In this document: one piece after another, positions 10,960 to 22,625 of the stretch
How positions within the stretch are numbered: the first letter of the stretch is position 1
How the letters are laid out: each line of letters starts with the position of its first letter
Source: Humulus lupulus
Lineage: Eukaryota; Streptophyta; Magnoliopsida; Rosales; Cannabaceae
Direction: 5' to 3'
DNA length: 64,000 nt
Assembly: GCF_963169125.1 (NCBI RefSeq)
Contig: NC_084794.1
Coordinates: 118,582,358-118,646,357, forward strand
Translations under genes and position numbers: made by a program
Notes under the pieces: model-generated
Databases searched by the model: none
The model's input: only the letters and a program-made list of their open reading frames with translations
What the model was told of the DNA's origin: nothing

Positions 10960-12677
10960 TGTTTTCTCTCCCTTTCTCTCTATCTTGGTTTTGATTTTCG
11001 AGGAAAAACTAGTGGAAACTTAAGCTTGGTTTGAAGGCTTGAATCTAGAATTTGATTAGCTGTAGCTAGGAGGACTTAATCACAACTGAGGTAAGGGTAC
11101 AATTTCTGTTTTGATTCAATTCTACCCGGTTTTCTAGTGCTCTTGAGCTTTGAGGTTCAAGGTATTGAATTGAAGATTAGGTGGGAGGTTTTTGGTGAAC
11201 TAAGGTTGGGTTTTGATGCTGGTAAAATGTTGATGTTGCTCTGAGATCGAGTTATAATTTTGGGATTTGTTTAGAAAGGATTTTGGATGAAATTGGCTGA
11301 GGAAAAAAGGTGGAAAAACTAGGTTCGTAGGGTGGTGCCGCAACTCTGTTCTTAGGGCACCGCGACCCATGTGAACCTACGGTGCAAGAGGTTCTATTTA
11401 GTGTAGGCGCGCCGCAACCCTCAGGGTCAAGTCGCGGTGCATGTCCCGAGGATTAAGGCAGGGGAGTCTCTCAAGTTTGAGGCGTGTCACGACCCATCAT
11501 GGGTCACTGCGGTGCACATAGGCAGTTTTTGGCCAAGTTGAGTTTTGAGTGACAGGAATTCAAACCTAAGGGCACTGGAAGGATTCTACTACCCGATTTA
11601 TTAGGATTCGAGGTCTCTTAGGCTAGGACTCGGTCCGAAAGCCTTTATTTACTCGATATTGATGAATATCATTTATTATTGTTGTGACTAGGATACCGTT
11701 AGGGCTCGGGAATAGTTCGTGCTCGAGGCTCATTCATTTTTAACATGCTTGGACCAATGGTAAGAAAGTGGCACCCAATACGTGATGTTTGATTAAGCAT
11801 GATGAGTGCTCTATATCTAGATAATTTTTATATAGTGTATGCCTGGTTGCATTATTTGATTGAGAAAGGCTTAACTTATAAGTCAAGGACGGAAATAGCA
11901 TTGAACACTGGTCGAAAGCATTGACTTATAAGTCAATGGTGGTAATAGCACGCTGAGCACTAGTCATTGTGGTTTGGCCTAATCGGGAGCGCATTATACA
12001 CTTGTCAGACCCAATGGTTGTGGAAAATTAAGCGCCAGGTATGCTGGGCCATCTCCAAGGCTGGTTATACAGAGGATAGGGCAATGGGACCCGAGGTGAC
12101 TTATTAGTCCCTTATCCTAGGGCATGGCCCCGAGATTACTTATTTGTCATCTAATTAGGGCAGCGGACCCCTATGTGACAGTGTAGTCACTTATTTGCAT
12201 AGAATGCACGCATGAGTAGGGTTATTACTGCTAGAAATGTTTTTTTTAAGATTATATGATATATTATTAACTGCTTATGAGTGTGTTTAAGTTTCTTGCT
12301 GTGCCTTGGCTCATGGGTGCTATGTGGTGCAAGTAAGGGGAAAAGGAAGTTGGACCAGCCATGAGTTTGAGAGCTTCGGGAGCAATGAGTACATATGCGG
12401 TTGCTCGGCCACCACGGTCGAGGGTATCTCCGAGGAACTAGGGTTAAACCCTATTTTGCCGTTGGTTGTAACTTTTGAACTGTAATAGAGACTTTTAAAT
12501 GATATGTTGGGATCCCATTTATGTACGTAAATATTTTTAATGAAATGGTTATTACTTTTTGACCAAAAATTTTAACCCTAAACTGTTAATCACGTTTATG
12601 GCCAAATAACTCGTTTAGAGAGTCTAATACCATTTAAAACACACAGTGTAACAGTTTTGGCTATCAAGGGCATTACA
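10271..12677 (+). mobile_element. Solo LTR of family L, TSD GTTGT
   Basis: A 2407-bp unit, TGTAACGTCCC at the left and GGGCATTACA at the right, flanked by GTTGT at 10266-10270 and 12678-12682. Landmarks in order: CTTGATTAGGGGGCCAGGAG (10306), GT-rich tract (about 10483-10515), (CT)n tract (10907-10956), a GC-word cluster (11335-11515), a 20-bp perfect palindrome (11919-11938), and the conserved end block near 12310-12480. No coding capacity. Nested in the copia LTR 9942-14730. Confidence 0.9.
10907..10956 (+). repeat. (CT)24 microsatellite inside a family L LTR
   Basis: Uninterrupted CT dinucleotides for about 49 bases, in the pyrimidine-rich part of the LTR. Other family L copies have only short CTCTCTCTC at the same position (4145, 19395), so this copy expanded after or during insertion. 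Confidence 0.95.
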
Positions 12678-13112
12678 GTTGTTATCGAATATAATCAATG
12701 TCACAACGTTAACCATAGGTTATTCAATCTTAATTCTGAGTTATAATATTATACTAATTATATTATTTAAATCTTTTAACTTGTTCGTTACCAGCTTACC
12801 CTACGCCCTAGCCCATACATACATCTTAGAGATTTAGTAGTGTAATTGAGTGGGAGTATTATTGATAGATAAGAAATATATAACTTCTGTATGAGAAGTG
12901 AAAAGATGATTTCTTTAATTGCTTTGTTCAAAAGGTTAAATGATTGAGATCTCATTTCTATGATTAAGTTCACAAAAATATCATTTATAAGGAACTTAGT
13001 GGGAGTTAAGGATAAAATACTGATGAGGGGTAAAACAGTAATTTGCACTCAGCTCGTTAGTAAGTCATCGATAGAGGATTGACTGACTGTAATGGTTATA
13101 GCAATGGGTAAC

Positions 13113-13866
13113 TGTTGACTCGGTTCTTTGCCAACAGATAATTAATAGAATAAGAGAATGGGATTAGTGCTAAGTAACGAACCGTAACAGATGAATGATC
13201 TTAAAATAAAATGGTGATATGAATACTTTTTTCGGTGGTTCCAAGGTTAAAATCATTCTACTCCACCAGCCAATATTATTGGTAGATTTATGGTATTCTT
13301 TACAGGGTATTTCTTTACACAATAGAATCCAACCCTTTGCAACTCCCAGGGTCTCCATATTTATAGGAGAGGGCACCTGGGGGTTGGCAAGGGGGGTCAT
13401 CCCGTGACCTTCTAACCCATCATGTCACTTCTGTGACATTCATGATTAATTCCTAAAACCTGACAAATGAAGTGTGGTCTAATCAATAGGTAAGGGGGAT
13501 AATGGGCCGCACGGCCCAACCCAGTCGTGGGTGCCTGAACACGCACGTTTATGCTGCGTGTCCGAGAATTCAGGGATATATCAGACACGTGATATCTGAT
13601 ATATGCATATTTACATTGCGTGGTTGACTTTATAAGGGGTCACAGCTGCCAACTCAAGCTCGTACCTCGAGCTGGATGTCTTCTTAGCCCGCGGTGTCCA
13701 TACTTCTGACCCGACTCCTTAGTAACCTTAGTAAGCCTTTGGTTACCTCGAGCTAAAGGGGTAGGACCTGGTAACAGCAATTCCGGATATATGTCATCCA
13801 CGTGGTTGATATATAATTATGCCATTCCTCATCTCACTAATAGCCCGTGGATAATTAGGGCGTACA
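13113..13866 (-). mobile_element. Solo LTR of an unrelated family, TSD GTAAC/ATAAC
   Basis: A 754-bp unit, TGTTGACTCGGTTC to GGGCGTACA, absent from the homologous copia LTR at 43600-43620 where the flanks read directly through. Flanks are GTAAC (13108-13112) and ATAAC (13867-13871), one mismatch. Read on the minus strand it has a TATA-like CTCCTATAAATATGGAGA (13347-13364), which sets the orientation. No genes. The family is not recognised. Confidence 0.72.
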
Positions 13867-14730
13867 ATAACGTATTCGTGGTTTGGAAAATACGTTCTAT
13901 TAATTCAAGAGTTCAATTCCTAGTCTATAGTGGAGTCACGAGGAATTAATAAGGTAGTGAAATTATTCGTAAATAAATTCACGTTAACTTATTGAAGCTT
14001 GATTTCATGGATCCATGGTCCTCGAATCACCTTTGAGTAAATCATCTAAAATGTCTCAATTAATTGATTTGATAATCAATTAGGTTTTTTAAAGTTGACT
14101 AGGTCAACTTTTGAAAATTTTACCAAGAAATGAGATTTAGAGAATGAAAAAGAATCTTTAGGCAAATTTCTTAATATTGATAAATTGGTGTCAATATAAA
14201 TAAATAATATTAAATCAAGTTTCAAATTATAATTAGTTAATTTGAATAAGGATTTAATTAATTAATTAAAAGATAAATAAATAAAAAGGTTTTGAATTTA
14301 GGCCCAATTAGGATTTAAATTCAAAACAAAGAGATTAGATCCAAGTCGATTTGTGGGAGCCCAAGGCATTTATTTTTTGTTTATTATTTTTAATTAATTT
14401 AAATTTAAATAAAGCTCATTAAGTTATATATATAAGGAATATGATATCTAGGATTTTCATAAGTGAGTCTCAGTTGTTTCATTGGGTAAAGTGAAAGCCT
14501 AGACAACCTAATCCTTTCTTGGCCACTCACTCTCTTCTTATCTTCTAGATCTTTATCTCATGTGTTGAGAACTAGCCCATACTAGTTCTAGGTTGATCAA
14601 AGGCTTGGTGAGGAAGATTGGGATGCTGATCCAGTTCAATCTCTTGAGAATACTCTGCAACATAAAGGAATCAAGGGTTAGAGAGGCCATCTGCCCTGCG
14701 CAGGGCCCGCAGTGGGCTTTTTCACAAAAA

Positions 14731-16577
14731 AAAAATAATAATTGTTTATTTTTTTTAAAGTAGAATATTTTATGCAGTTAAGTTAAAAATATTTAATATT
14801 GATTGTTTGATTATTTTAACTTTTTAAAATATTTAGAATTAGTTATCTAATAATCATAATATTTGAAGGTATTTTTTTTTAATTTTGTTATCATTAAAAT
14901 GTTAAAATTGGTTATTTGATTATTCAAGATATTTTTTATTGTTTAAGATATTTGAAATTGGCTATCTCATAGTTCTGGATATTTTAAATAGTTTTAAATT
15001 TGGTTAAAAGATATTTTGAAATTTAAAATTGGTTAAAATATTTAAAAATAAAATATCTTGTTATTCCTAACAACTTAACAACCTAGTTTAAATTAATCAT
15101 TTAAAATTGAATTTTGTTTGATAAATTATATTTTAGTTAATTTAATATTTTGCAACTTGATTAATTAATTATATTGAGTTTTGTTTGATGAATTCTATGT
15201 TAATTAATTATGGTATTTTTTCAAAATATCATATTATTGTGGCATATTTGCATAATTTAATAATACATGCTCATATAGTAACATGTTAGACCCATCCAAT
15301 TATTAACATATCAAGCATCATTATTAAGTTATTTTATGCATTTGCGCTTTAAAAATAAATATAATGATGGCCTAATTTTTGTGTGTGGCAAATGTGGGAA
15401 AACTCAAATAAAACTTTCATAAAATATTAGGTTTTAATGGGGCCCAATTGAATATGTAAAGTTTAAATTCCTCACTTGTGGGTGGTTCCACTTGTGAAGG
15501 TCTATTTGCTTTACATTACAAGATTGAGCTTAATCTATTGAATAACAATTAATAAAACGAAGGTTCAAATTCCTGTCTTTTTGGCTTTGTGTGAAAGTTA
15601 GGGAACCTTAGTAGTGGGTCCGACATACTGAACCCAACTCTCCACCATGCAAGCTCGAATTGTTAAGACTCATTTACCTAAGTTGGACTTAATTATATTA
15701 GGTTATTCTTTTTAGTTGGACCTAATAAATTATTAGAAACAAATTAATTCTATTTTTTGGATTGATTTTCAATGGTAATTTTAGACTATGATTTATTGAT
15801 TATTTTAATAATTTGGCAAACATAAGTTGATTTATTAAGTATTTTAATAATTTGGCAAAACTAATTTGGTTTTATTGATTATTTCAATAATTTGGCAAAC
15901 CTAAGTTGGTTTATTGATTATTTCGATAACTCGGAAAACTTAAGTTGGTTTATTAATTATTGTAATAATTTGGCAAACCTAAGTTGATATTTTTCAAAAA
16001 GAATAAAATACTAACAGATTTAATAACGAGTTTCAAAATTTGAATTCGATCTCCACCGTTGATTTAACAAGTTTAGAGTTCAGTAGGGCCTCATGGCACT
16101 TTGATTTCGTCTCCCTACGGAAGATGTTCACTGGACTTCTTAACATGGTTAAATTTCTTAGGATAGATGGTTATAGATGGACCTTCTATAGACTCATCCT
16201 TACGGTAACTATAGGAATTAAGTTTATAATATTCAAAACAGTGGGTCAAACTCATAAAATAAGAAATATTTGTGACTCTTGCCTACCGGGACACATGGGT
16301 TTTCATTACATTGATTGAATGGATAGGTAGTTAATAAAAGTCTAGGAAATTTTATTAATTGTGAAGTTTCTCAATTTAACTAAGTGAATATTTGTGACTC
16401 TCACCTACCAGGACACTTGGGTTCATGGCTAGTTAAAGTACCTAAGAAATAGAGTGTAAGTGTTCTAGAATATTACTTATCTCAAAACATTTTAAATGTT
16501 ATGCATTTTATAATATTTTGATGAATAAATGTTTGTCAAGAAATGCGTTAATTTCTGCTTATTTGATAATCGTAGCT
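14731..16577 (+). other. AT-rich leader-like region with short tandem repeats
   Basis: No credible ORF. About 39-bp repeats built on AATAATTTGGCAAACCTAAG occur at 15791-15986. A second pair of blocks sharing TTTGTGACTCT..CCTACC.GGACAC sits at about 16269 and 16390. The sequence ends where the LTR at 16578 starts. Position after a copia LTR and lack of genes suggest a copia 5' leader, but I could not find a primer-binding site, so this is tentative. Confidence 0.4.
15791..15986 (+). repeat. About 39-bp tandem repeat, 4-5 diverged copies
   Basis: The unit carries AATTTGGCAAACCTAAGTTGG followed by TTTATTGATTATTT. Copies differ by substitutions and small indels, so the array is old. Confidence 0.8.
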
Positions 16578-17429
16578 CTAGGCTACCAAAAATTCACTAA
16601 AGAAAAACTCTCTAGTCCCTGGTTGGAACACAAGGATAAAGGTCGCTTAGTCATGCTATCAGGCTTGAGCCTGTAGGCCTTTCAAAAATGGGAGGTTGTC
16701 TCAAGGGAAGCAACACGTTATGAGTCATGGGGTTTGGCCCTACTAAGCTAAGAGGCCAAAATAAACATTGCAAGAGAATAGGTGCACAAGGCCCTCACAT
16801 AATGAGGTCCGGAGTGCCCGAGTGAGGTTGACATGCTCATAGGTCAAGAGGTACTCACATACGTGAGAGTTGACAAAGGCACCTAAGGCATGTGCCTACC
16901 TACGTGCAAAGGACACCCGAGCCATGTATCGCGAAGGCATCCAAGTCATAAGCCTCGGCCGTGCTAGCGTCCCGCGAGGCAAGACATGCCACACCATAGC
17001 CCCGTGCGCGTCTCGCGAGGTACAGCCTTGCGATGGAGCCTCGCACAGTGAGGCACAACCCATCTCATCTGCGCGCATCACGCGAGGTGCAACCTTGCCA
17101 AGGAGCCTCGCGCAGCAAGGCATGATCCCCCTCACACCACACGCATCTCGCAAGGTCCAATAGCACCCAAGAGCCTCGCACCATCCCCCGGACAGCCTCG
17201 CATAGCGAGGTTGAATGCTTCGCCCCATCCCTTGAACAGCCTCGCATAGCGAGGCTATGTGTCTCGTGCCTGGTATCTCGTCCCGAGCCTCGCGCCTAGC
17301 ATCTCGACGGAGCACCCCTCAGCCACGCACCTAGGGCCTCGGGGCATGGGCCTCTTGCCAAGCACCCCTCGTCCATGCATTAGGGCATCGCACCACCATG
17401 GTCTCGAGCCACCAGCCACGCCGACCTGG

Positions 17430-17960
17430 GCATCAAGGCCTCGCACACCCATGTGCAAGGGCCTCGCACCACCATGGTCCCGCGACCCCCTAAGGCATCT
17501 CGCATCACCAGCCTTGCGCACCCATGTGCAAGGGCCTCGCACCACCATGGTCCCACGGCCCCCTAAGGCGTCTCGCGCCACCAGCCTCGCGCACTTGGGC
17601 ATCAAGGCCTCGCGCACCCATGCGCAAGGGCCTCGCACCACCATGGTCCCGCGGCCCCCTAAGGCATCTCGCGCAACCAGCCTCGCGCACCTGGGCATCA
17701 AGGCCTCGCGCACCCATGTGCAAGGGCCTCGCACCACCATGGTCCTGTGGCCCCCTAAGGCGTCTCGCTCCACCAGCCTCGCGCACCTGGGCATCAAGGC
17801 CTCGCACACCCATGTGCAAGGGCCTCGCACCACCATGGTCCCGCGGCCCCCTAAGGCATCTAGTGCTACCATCCTTGCGCACCTGGGCATCATGGCCTCA
17901 CACACCCATGTGCAATAGCCTCACACCACCATGGTCCCGTGGCCCCCCAAGGTGCCTCGC
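17430..17960 (+). repeat. 96-bp GC-rich tandem repeat in the 5' LTR
   Basis: The landmark GCATCAAGG recurs at 17430, 17599, 17695 and 17791, and GCATCATGG at 17887; the last three intervals are exactly 96 bp and the first is shortened by a deletion inside one unit. Each unit has GTGCAAGGGCCTCGCACCA and CCATGGTCCCGCGG-type text. Because 96 is a multiple of three, stop-free frames run through the array on both strands; they are not genes. Confidence 0.9.
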
Positions 17961-18240
17961 ACCAACATAACCATCTGGTACAAAGTACCCGTACATGTAC
18001 AGGTGCAGGACGTACGACCATGAGGAGGACAGAAGCATGACCCTGACATCTGTATCATGCAAGTAGTGGAGGTACAGATTTGTACAAAGAGTGGAAGCAC
18101 TATGTGCATGCCTTTGACCACGTACCAGGCTGACACCATGACCTTCTGCTCCACCACGACCTGTGCCACTACCCAGACAATGTACCTATGTACAGTCTTG
18201 TCCCCTGGGACCACAATGTATGAGGATCCATTAGAGCTTC

Positions 18241-18276
18241 AGTATAAATAGTTCATTACCCCTCCAGAAAAGGGGT
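18241..18276 (+). promoter_or_regulatory. LTR core promoter: TATA box and downstream hairpin
   Basis: AGTATAAATAG is followed eight bases later by CCCCTCCAGAAAAGGGG, an inverted repeat, then TTGGAAAATTCATTGTACAC. The same arrangement is kept in the partner LTR (24193-24227), in the LTR at 62423 (about 63825-63875) and, with different stem bases, in the LTRs of 35279-43186. The position fits the start of the R region. Confidence 0.6.
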
Positions 18277-18455
18277 TGGAAAATTCATTGTACACTTAGG
18301 CTATTGAGCAATATACAAAGGCTTACTCCATTGTTGATCTGTATTTTACCTTTCCTTAAGCTTATTCTAAGTTCTTATCTAAATCTAAATATCTTCATAC
18401 TTATCTTTGAGTTTTCTGATCTGATTTTGTTGGCGAGAATTCACCGTCAACAGTT

Positions 18456-18472
18456 TGGCGCCGTCTGTGGGA
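18456..18472 (+). other. Primer-binding site of the gag-only element
   Basis: TGGCGCCGTCTGTGGGA starts three bases after the LTR end. The first nine bases (TGGCGCCGT) match the complement of the 3' end of plant tRNA-Asp; the rest does not, so the primer identity is uncertain. The same sequence follows the 5' LTR of the element at 35279-43186. Confidence 0.75.
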
Positions 18473-18520
18473 AGAACAAGCATCTAGCCAACGTTCTTTC
18501 ATCACTTCCAACAAAGAAAG

Positions 18521-18954
18521 ATGCTAAGGCGTTCAAAACGCCTACGGCAACTACAAGGCGATGAGGTTCGTCGGGACAGAGTAGAGAGGAGGGCTTCCAA
18601 GAAAGGCCCCCCACCGCCTAAGCATGGAGGTAGGCCGGAGGAACCTCTTCCCCCAAGGGAGGAGAATGAAGCATCGTCCTTGGCTATCCGGCCCGACGGA
18701 GGTCATTTAGAGCCACCAGTGTATCCACTTCACCGGCCCATGGTGGCACCACTCTCAGGCCACCAAGACCCAGGTCCATCGACGCGCGGGCGAGGCAAGG
18801 GTCCCAGGGTGCACTCGGTAAGTTCCAGCTCAAGGACTCGTTTCTACAAGGATGAGATTCGAGACTTACATAAAAAGACTCGAAGGCTGGAAACCACGAT
18901 AGAGAGCATGCAAGAGATCTTAAATGACCTACTGCAAGGAAAGTCAAGCATACC
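18521..18954 (+). pseudogene. gag: gag, 5' part, of the gag-only Ty3 element
   Basis: The start ATG is chosen because MLRRSKRLRQ matches MSRRSKRLRE at the start of gag in the element at 35279-43186; both lie about 70 bases after the primer-binding site. Further shared text is RVHSVSSSSRTRFYKDEI and a charged helix ending in LNDLLQG, likely a coiled coil. A family L solo LTR is inserted after base 18954; the frame on the far side of the insertion agrees with this one, showing that the ORF was continuous before. Confidence 0.85.
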
Positions 18955-21007
18955 TGTAACGACCCAAATTTGCTAATAAGGCTTAGGGCCTTGATTAGTA
19001 TGCCCTCAACGGGCTAAAATCACAATCATGCCTGATATGTTTTTGATATATCTATGTAGCACGATCTGAGATAGTCCTAGGGAGCCGTTAGTCAAAAAGT
19101 CACAACGGGGTTGAGAATCCGACCCGGGGAGGGTCGAGGGGTATTACAGGTATCAGATGTTTTATGGGGTTATCGGGTTATGGAAATAAATATTTGGAGA
19201 TATATTCGAGGTTAGAATGTTTAGGGGGGAATATGGGGGACATTTACCATTTTTCCCTCGGGGATGTTTTTGGTACCCCGAGCCTTGAGGTAACCTTAAA
19301 GCTTAAGTTAAATAAAACAAAGCCTAGGAAGCCTTTAGAAAAATCAGAAACCGACTCTTTCTTTCCCTCTCTCTTGAAGTTGTCTTCTCTTCTCTCTCTC
19401 CATTTTCTCTAAGGCATATCAAAGGAAATCTTGGTGAAACTAACTAGAAGCTAAGGAATTGGGCTGGTAGTCTTGAGGAATTAAAGCTTGGAACCTAGAG
19501 GATCAACACAGAAACATAATTCAGCAAGGGTAAGCTTCAAATTATAAGTATTTTGCTTGAATTCATGCTGGTTTCCTTAGGATGTGCATGGTTTGGATTC
19601 AAAGATTGGTATTGATTTCTTGATGGGTGTATGACTTGGTTCTTGAGTTTGTTGATATGTTTAGGTTGCTTAAGTGTGAATTTTAGGTTTAAGTTTTGGG
19701 TTTGGTGATTTTGGAAGTGTTGGCTTGAAGGAAATGCAGAGAAAATGGTGTTTTTCTGGGTTTGGAGGTGAGGGTCGCGTCCCTAGGAGGGGCATGCCGC
19801 GGCCGTGTGCACGCAAGGCCTGGGGAGGCCACTGACCTTAGGGCGCACCGCGGCGCTTGGCCAAGCATGCCGCGGCCCGTGTGTGTTTTCAGGGAGGTGT
19901 TTAGCCTCTGTTTTGAGGCTAGCCGCGGCCCTTGAGGGGTTGGGCCGCAGCCCTAGTTCAAGATGCAGGGTGTCTAGTGGGATTTGACTTGGGAACCTAA
20001 ATACTAGGGCTCGGGATGGATTTTATCACCCAAATTGATAAAACCCACGGTTTCGGAGACTAGAATTATGACCCAAAGCTATTTAGCAGAATAGAATTTA
20101 AAGGGTGGAAATTGTTAATACATTGTGACTACGGTTTCGGCGAGGCTCAGACTAGGGAACTGTGCTCGGGACATCGGTGCTTGGAAAGCTCGGGACACAG
20201 GTAAGAAAACTATTGTTCCCATAGAGCTTGTGTTGCAGGGCTCGGCCTTATATAATTGTGTTGCAGGGCCCGGCCATATATAACAGTGTTGCGAGGCATG
20301 GCCCTTTGACTGAACTTATGTGTGTTTTAATATCTGTTTAGTATATTATGTGTATTTAATAACGATGAAACAGCGAAGGCCGGGAACGGCGGAGGCCAAG
20401 AACGGCAAGGGGCCGGGTGCAGCATTTAGCACGCGAAGTGCGAGTTGCCAGGGTGAGACCCCAAGGGATACCTAGGATATCCTTACGGTTTAGACCGTGA
20501 ACCCAGGGCCTGGTAAAGCGCTTGGGACGGCATGGCAGTACTTGTATGACCTGGTGTTGGCTTGATTTTATATTAAGTGTTTGATATGCATTTGTTGTCT
20601 GCTTTTGAGGGTTTTCTTGCTGGGCTTCAACTCACAGGTGCTCTATGGTGCAGGTAAAGGCAAAGGGAGAGTCGATCAACCCTGAGTATGGCAAGTGAGA
20701 CGAGCGACGCGTACATGTCCAGTTTGCCTGGCTGCCTTGGCCAAGGGTGTTTTTGGGAGATGTTTGTACAAAACTTGAATTTTGTCGCTTAGTCGACTCT
20801 AACTAAATTTTGAGTTGTAAATATTTCTAAACAATGATTTTGGGATCCCAAATGTTATATGTCTTATAATTTTCAATGAAAGGTTTATTTTCAAGTTCAT
20901 GACTCTGATTATGATTTAATTACACTTTTGTCTTAAAACCTCGATTAGCGAGATAATTGCACTTTTAAACTCACTTAGTAACGGATCTAAGGAAGTAGGG
21001 CGTTACA
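18955..21007 (+). mobile_element. Solo LTR of family L inside gag, TSD ATACC
   Basis: A 2053-bp unit from TGTAACGACCC to GGGCGTTACA, flanked by ATACC at 18950-18954 and 21008-21012. The termini are perfect TGTAACG..CGTTACA inverted repeats. It carries the GC-word cluster at 19770-19960 (for example CATGCCGCGGCCG and GCTAGCCGCGGCCC) and the conserved end block with TATGGTGCAGGTAAAGGCAAA near 20643. Being intact at both ends and nested in another element, it is among the younger L insertions here. Confidence 0.93.
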
Positions 21008-21928
21008 ATACCCCTTCCTAAGCATAAAGAGAAGGAGCGTGAAAAAGGGGAAAACACTGTCCCCATAGACGATGGGGGAACCCGACTTTCCACCAGTAAA
21101 ACTCCCCCAACAAAGTCCCATGGGGGACCTAGGCCGACGAAATGCCCCCAGGAGCAAAGGCATAAGGAAGACGATGGTCGTAAGAACGAAGCAGAAGTCA
21201 CCTTAAAAGAAGCGCCTCCCGTGGTTCCCCCAAGGAACACAACCAAAGCAAGGGTTCAGTCTGAGGACCCATGAGACACCTCAAGCAAAAAGAGGAGGAG
21301 ACTAGACACCAAAATGCGAAGCCCTCGGGGCAAGATTATCACTGCGCTTGGGGGGCACAAAGATGACGAAGAATTTGACCATGATTTTCCCTTCACAAGG
21401 GAGATCCAGGCTGAGCAAATACCCACTGGCTTCAGAGAGCCTCGCATGACTCCATACGAGGGTACTACAGACCCAAAATATCACTTAGACTCCTTCAATA
21501 ACTTGATGAGGTTAAGAGGGGTCAACAATAAGGCAAAGTGTCATTGCTTTGTCGTTACGCTTAAAGGAGTGGCGTACAAGTGGTTCAGGAGGTTAAGGCC
21601 AGGAACAATCAAATCGTGGCAGCAATTCTCTGATGAATTCTTTCAGCAACACCATGCAGCATGTGATTACGTCATGCCAATTACCAGCCTCGCTAACATA
21701 AAACAAGGCGAGAATGAAAGTCTGAAGAACTATATCCATAGGTTCAATATAGAAGCAACAAAGGTGGGAAGTTTAACGAAAGCGGAGCTCAAGATGGCTA
21801 TTACAGCCAGAGTTCATCCAGGGAGCAAGCTATGGGATAACATGCTCAAAAGAGAAGTTTTAAATTTAGATGATTTCTTCGAGAGAGCACAGAAGTACAT
21901 ACGGGTGGAAGAGGGTCGTAAGAACTAG
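21008..21928 (+). pseudogene. gag: gag, 3' part with the retrotransposon gag (capsid) domain
   Basis: Continues the gag frame after the insertion. A basic and proline-rich linker is followed by one in-frame TGA at 21272-21274 (a likely CGA-to-TGA transition). A long clean stretch then carries the capsid domain: TREIQAEQIPTGFREPRMTPYEG, HCFVVTLKGVAYKWFRRLRPG, TSLANIKQGENESLKNYIHRFN. It ends at TAG 21926-21928. Without the insertion the ORF is about 450 codons, near normal for this family's gag up to the end of the capsid domain, but there is no zinc knuckle, protease or any pol sequence before the 3' LTR. The element therefore could move only with enzymes supplied by a relative. Confidence 0.88.
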
Positions 21929-22625
21929 CATGTTGAAGAAAGCGAACCTTCCTCCAGTTTCCTTACAACCAATACGTTTGAAGATTCCATATAGAAGGGG
22001 GCGTCGTGCTAGAGGGGTCACCGACCAAGTTTGAGATTGAACGAAGACCATCTAGCCATGAAAGTCCCGACCCAAGGGGAGATCACCTCAACAATTACAA
22101 AAAGGATCTCAAAAGTAGACGCCTGCAAAAAGGGTCTCAAAAGTAGACGCCTACAAAAAGGGTCTCAAAAGTAGACGCTTGCAAAAAGGGTCTCAAAAGT
22201 AGACGCTTGCAAAAAGAGTCTCAAAGTAGACGCTTCCAAAAAGGGTCTCAAAGTAGACGCTTCCAAAAAGGGTCTCAAAGAAGACCCTTGCAAAAAGGGT
22301 CTCAAAGAAGACACTTGCAAAAATAGTACTATGCCTAATGACGAGAAGGACGCTTCTCGCAAGAAATAATAAGTGCGCGCAAAAATATATAAAAGGATAA
22401 CTAGAACCCAAGGGGTCAACATATCCTTATAGATACAATCAAGGTGCACCAAAGAGTGACCTATCGAACCCCCTTCCTCGTGGGTTCCAAAGGACCTCAA
22501 GCTTGATAAATACAAAAAAAAATTAAAATTATTAAAAGGGGGGGGGGGGGGGGGGAGGGGGGATGATAAGGAAGAGAATAGTCTACAAGAACACCTAAAG
22601 GCCTCCCTATAGACTGGGGGGCAAG
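21929..22625 (+). other. 3' untranslated region of the gag-only element
   Basis: Non-coding. Contains a 27-28-bp tandem array (22098-22318), then a block shared in reverse complement with 36820-36990 of the pol-bearing element (GACGAGAAGGACGCTTCTCGC, AGATACAATCAAGGTGCACC), then a G18-A-G6 tract (22538-22562), and a polypurine tract GGGGGGCAAG just before the 3' LTR. The gag-to-3'UTR jump skips all of pol. Confidence 0.8.
22098..22318 (+). repeat. 27-28-bp tandem repeat, eight copies
   Basis: The unit is CAAAAAGGGTCTCAAAAGTAGACGCYTG in two blocks of under 20 bases (CAAAAAGGGTCTCAAAAG and TAGACGCTTG). The first four copies are 28 bp, the last four 27 bp and drifting to AAGAAGACACTTG. The pol-bearing relative has only a single related stretch near 36958-36990, so the array grew in this lineage. 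Confidence 0.9.

Larger units (their letters stand above)
9942..14730 (+). mobile_element. Copia LTR split by two nested solo LTRs
   Basis: Pieces 9942-10270, 12678-13112 and 13867 to about 14730 line up with the copia LTR at 34869-35278 plus 43187-44640. Both start TGTTGG(G/A)TTTTATGCCCTTAT and both contain GTCACAACGTT(A/G)ACCATAGG, TCATCGATAGAGGATTGACTG and GAGTCACGAGGAATTAATAAGG. Interestingly both copies are interrupted at nearly the same place (GTTGT or GTTAT before ATCGAA). The 3' part holds ATCTCATGTGTTGAGAA, shared with 44352. The 3' boundary is estimated from the change to very AT-rich sequence. Confidence 0.65.
16578..18452 (+). mobile_element. 5' LTR of a non-autonomous, gag-only Ty3 element
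   Basis: About 1.87 kb, paired with a second copy at 22626-24404. Ends GAATTCACCGTCAACA at 18452, followed at once by GTTTGGCGCCGTCTGTGGG. The exact 5' end is blurred: the second LTR starts TGTGGATGCCAAAAATCC whereas here TAGGCTACCAAAAATTC is read. It contains a 96-bp tandem repeat (17430-17960), copies of CCTCGCATAGCGAGG (about 17202 and 17239), a TATA box AGTATAAATAG at 18241-18251 and a hairpin just after it (18259-18276). Substitutions and indels between the two LTRs are numerous, so the element is not young. Confidence 0.8.

Noticed and set aside
16040..16318. 92-codon frame in the AT-rich leader-like region
   Set aside because: No domain; it overlaps the repeated GTGACTCT..CCTACC blocks.
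17255..17970. Long open frames on both strands (about 216-219 codons) rich in Pro, Arg and Ala
   Set aside because: They run through the 96-bp tandem array, whose length is a multiple of three; the same protein words repeat on both strands with no domain. Artefact of the repeat.
22098..22318. CRISPR-like short direct repeats
   Set aside because: The units are contiguous and repeat along their full length, with no unique spacers, and they lie in a plant retrotransposon 3'UTR. It is a plain tandem repeat.
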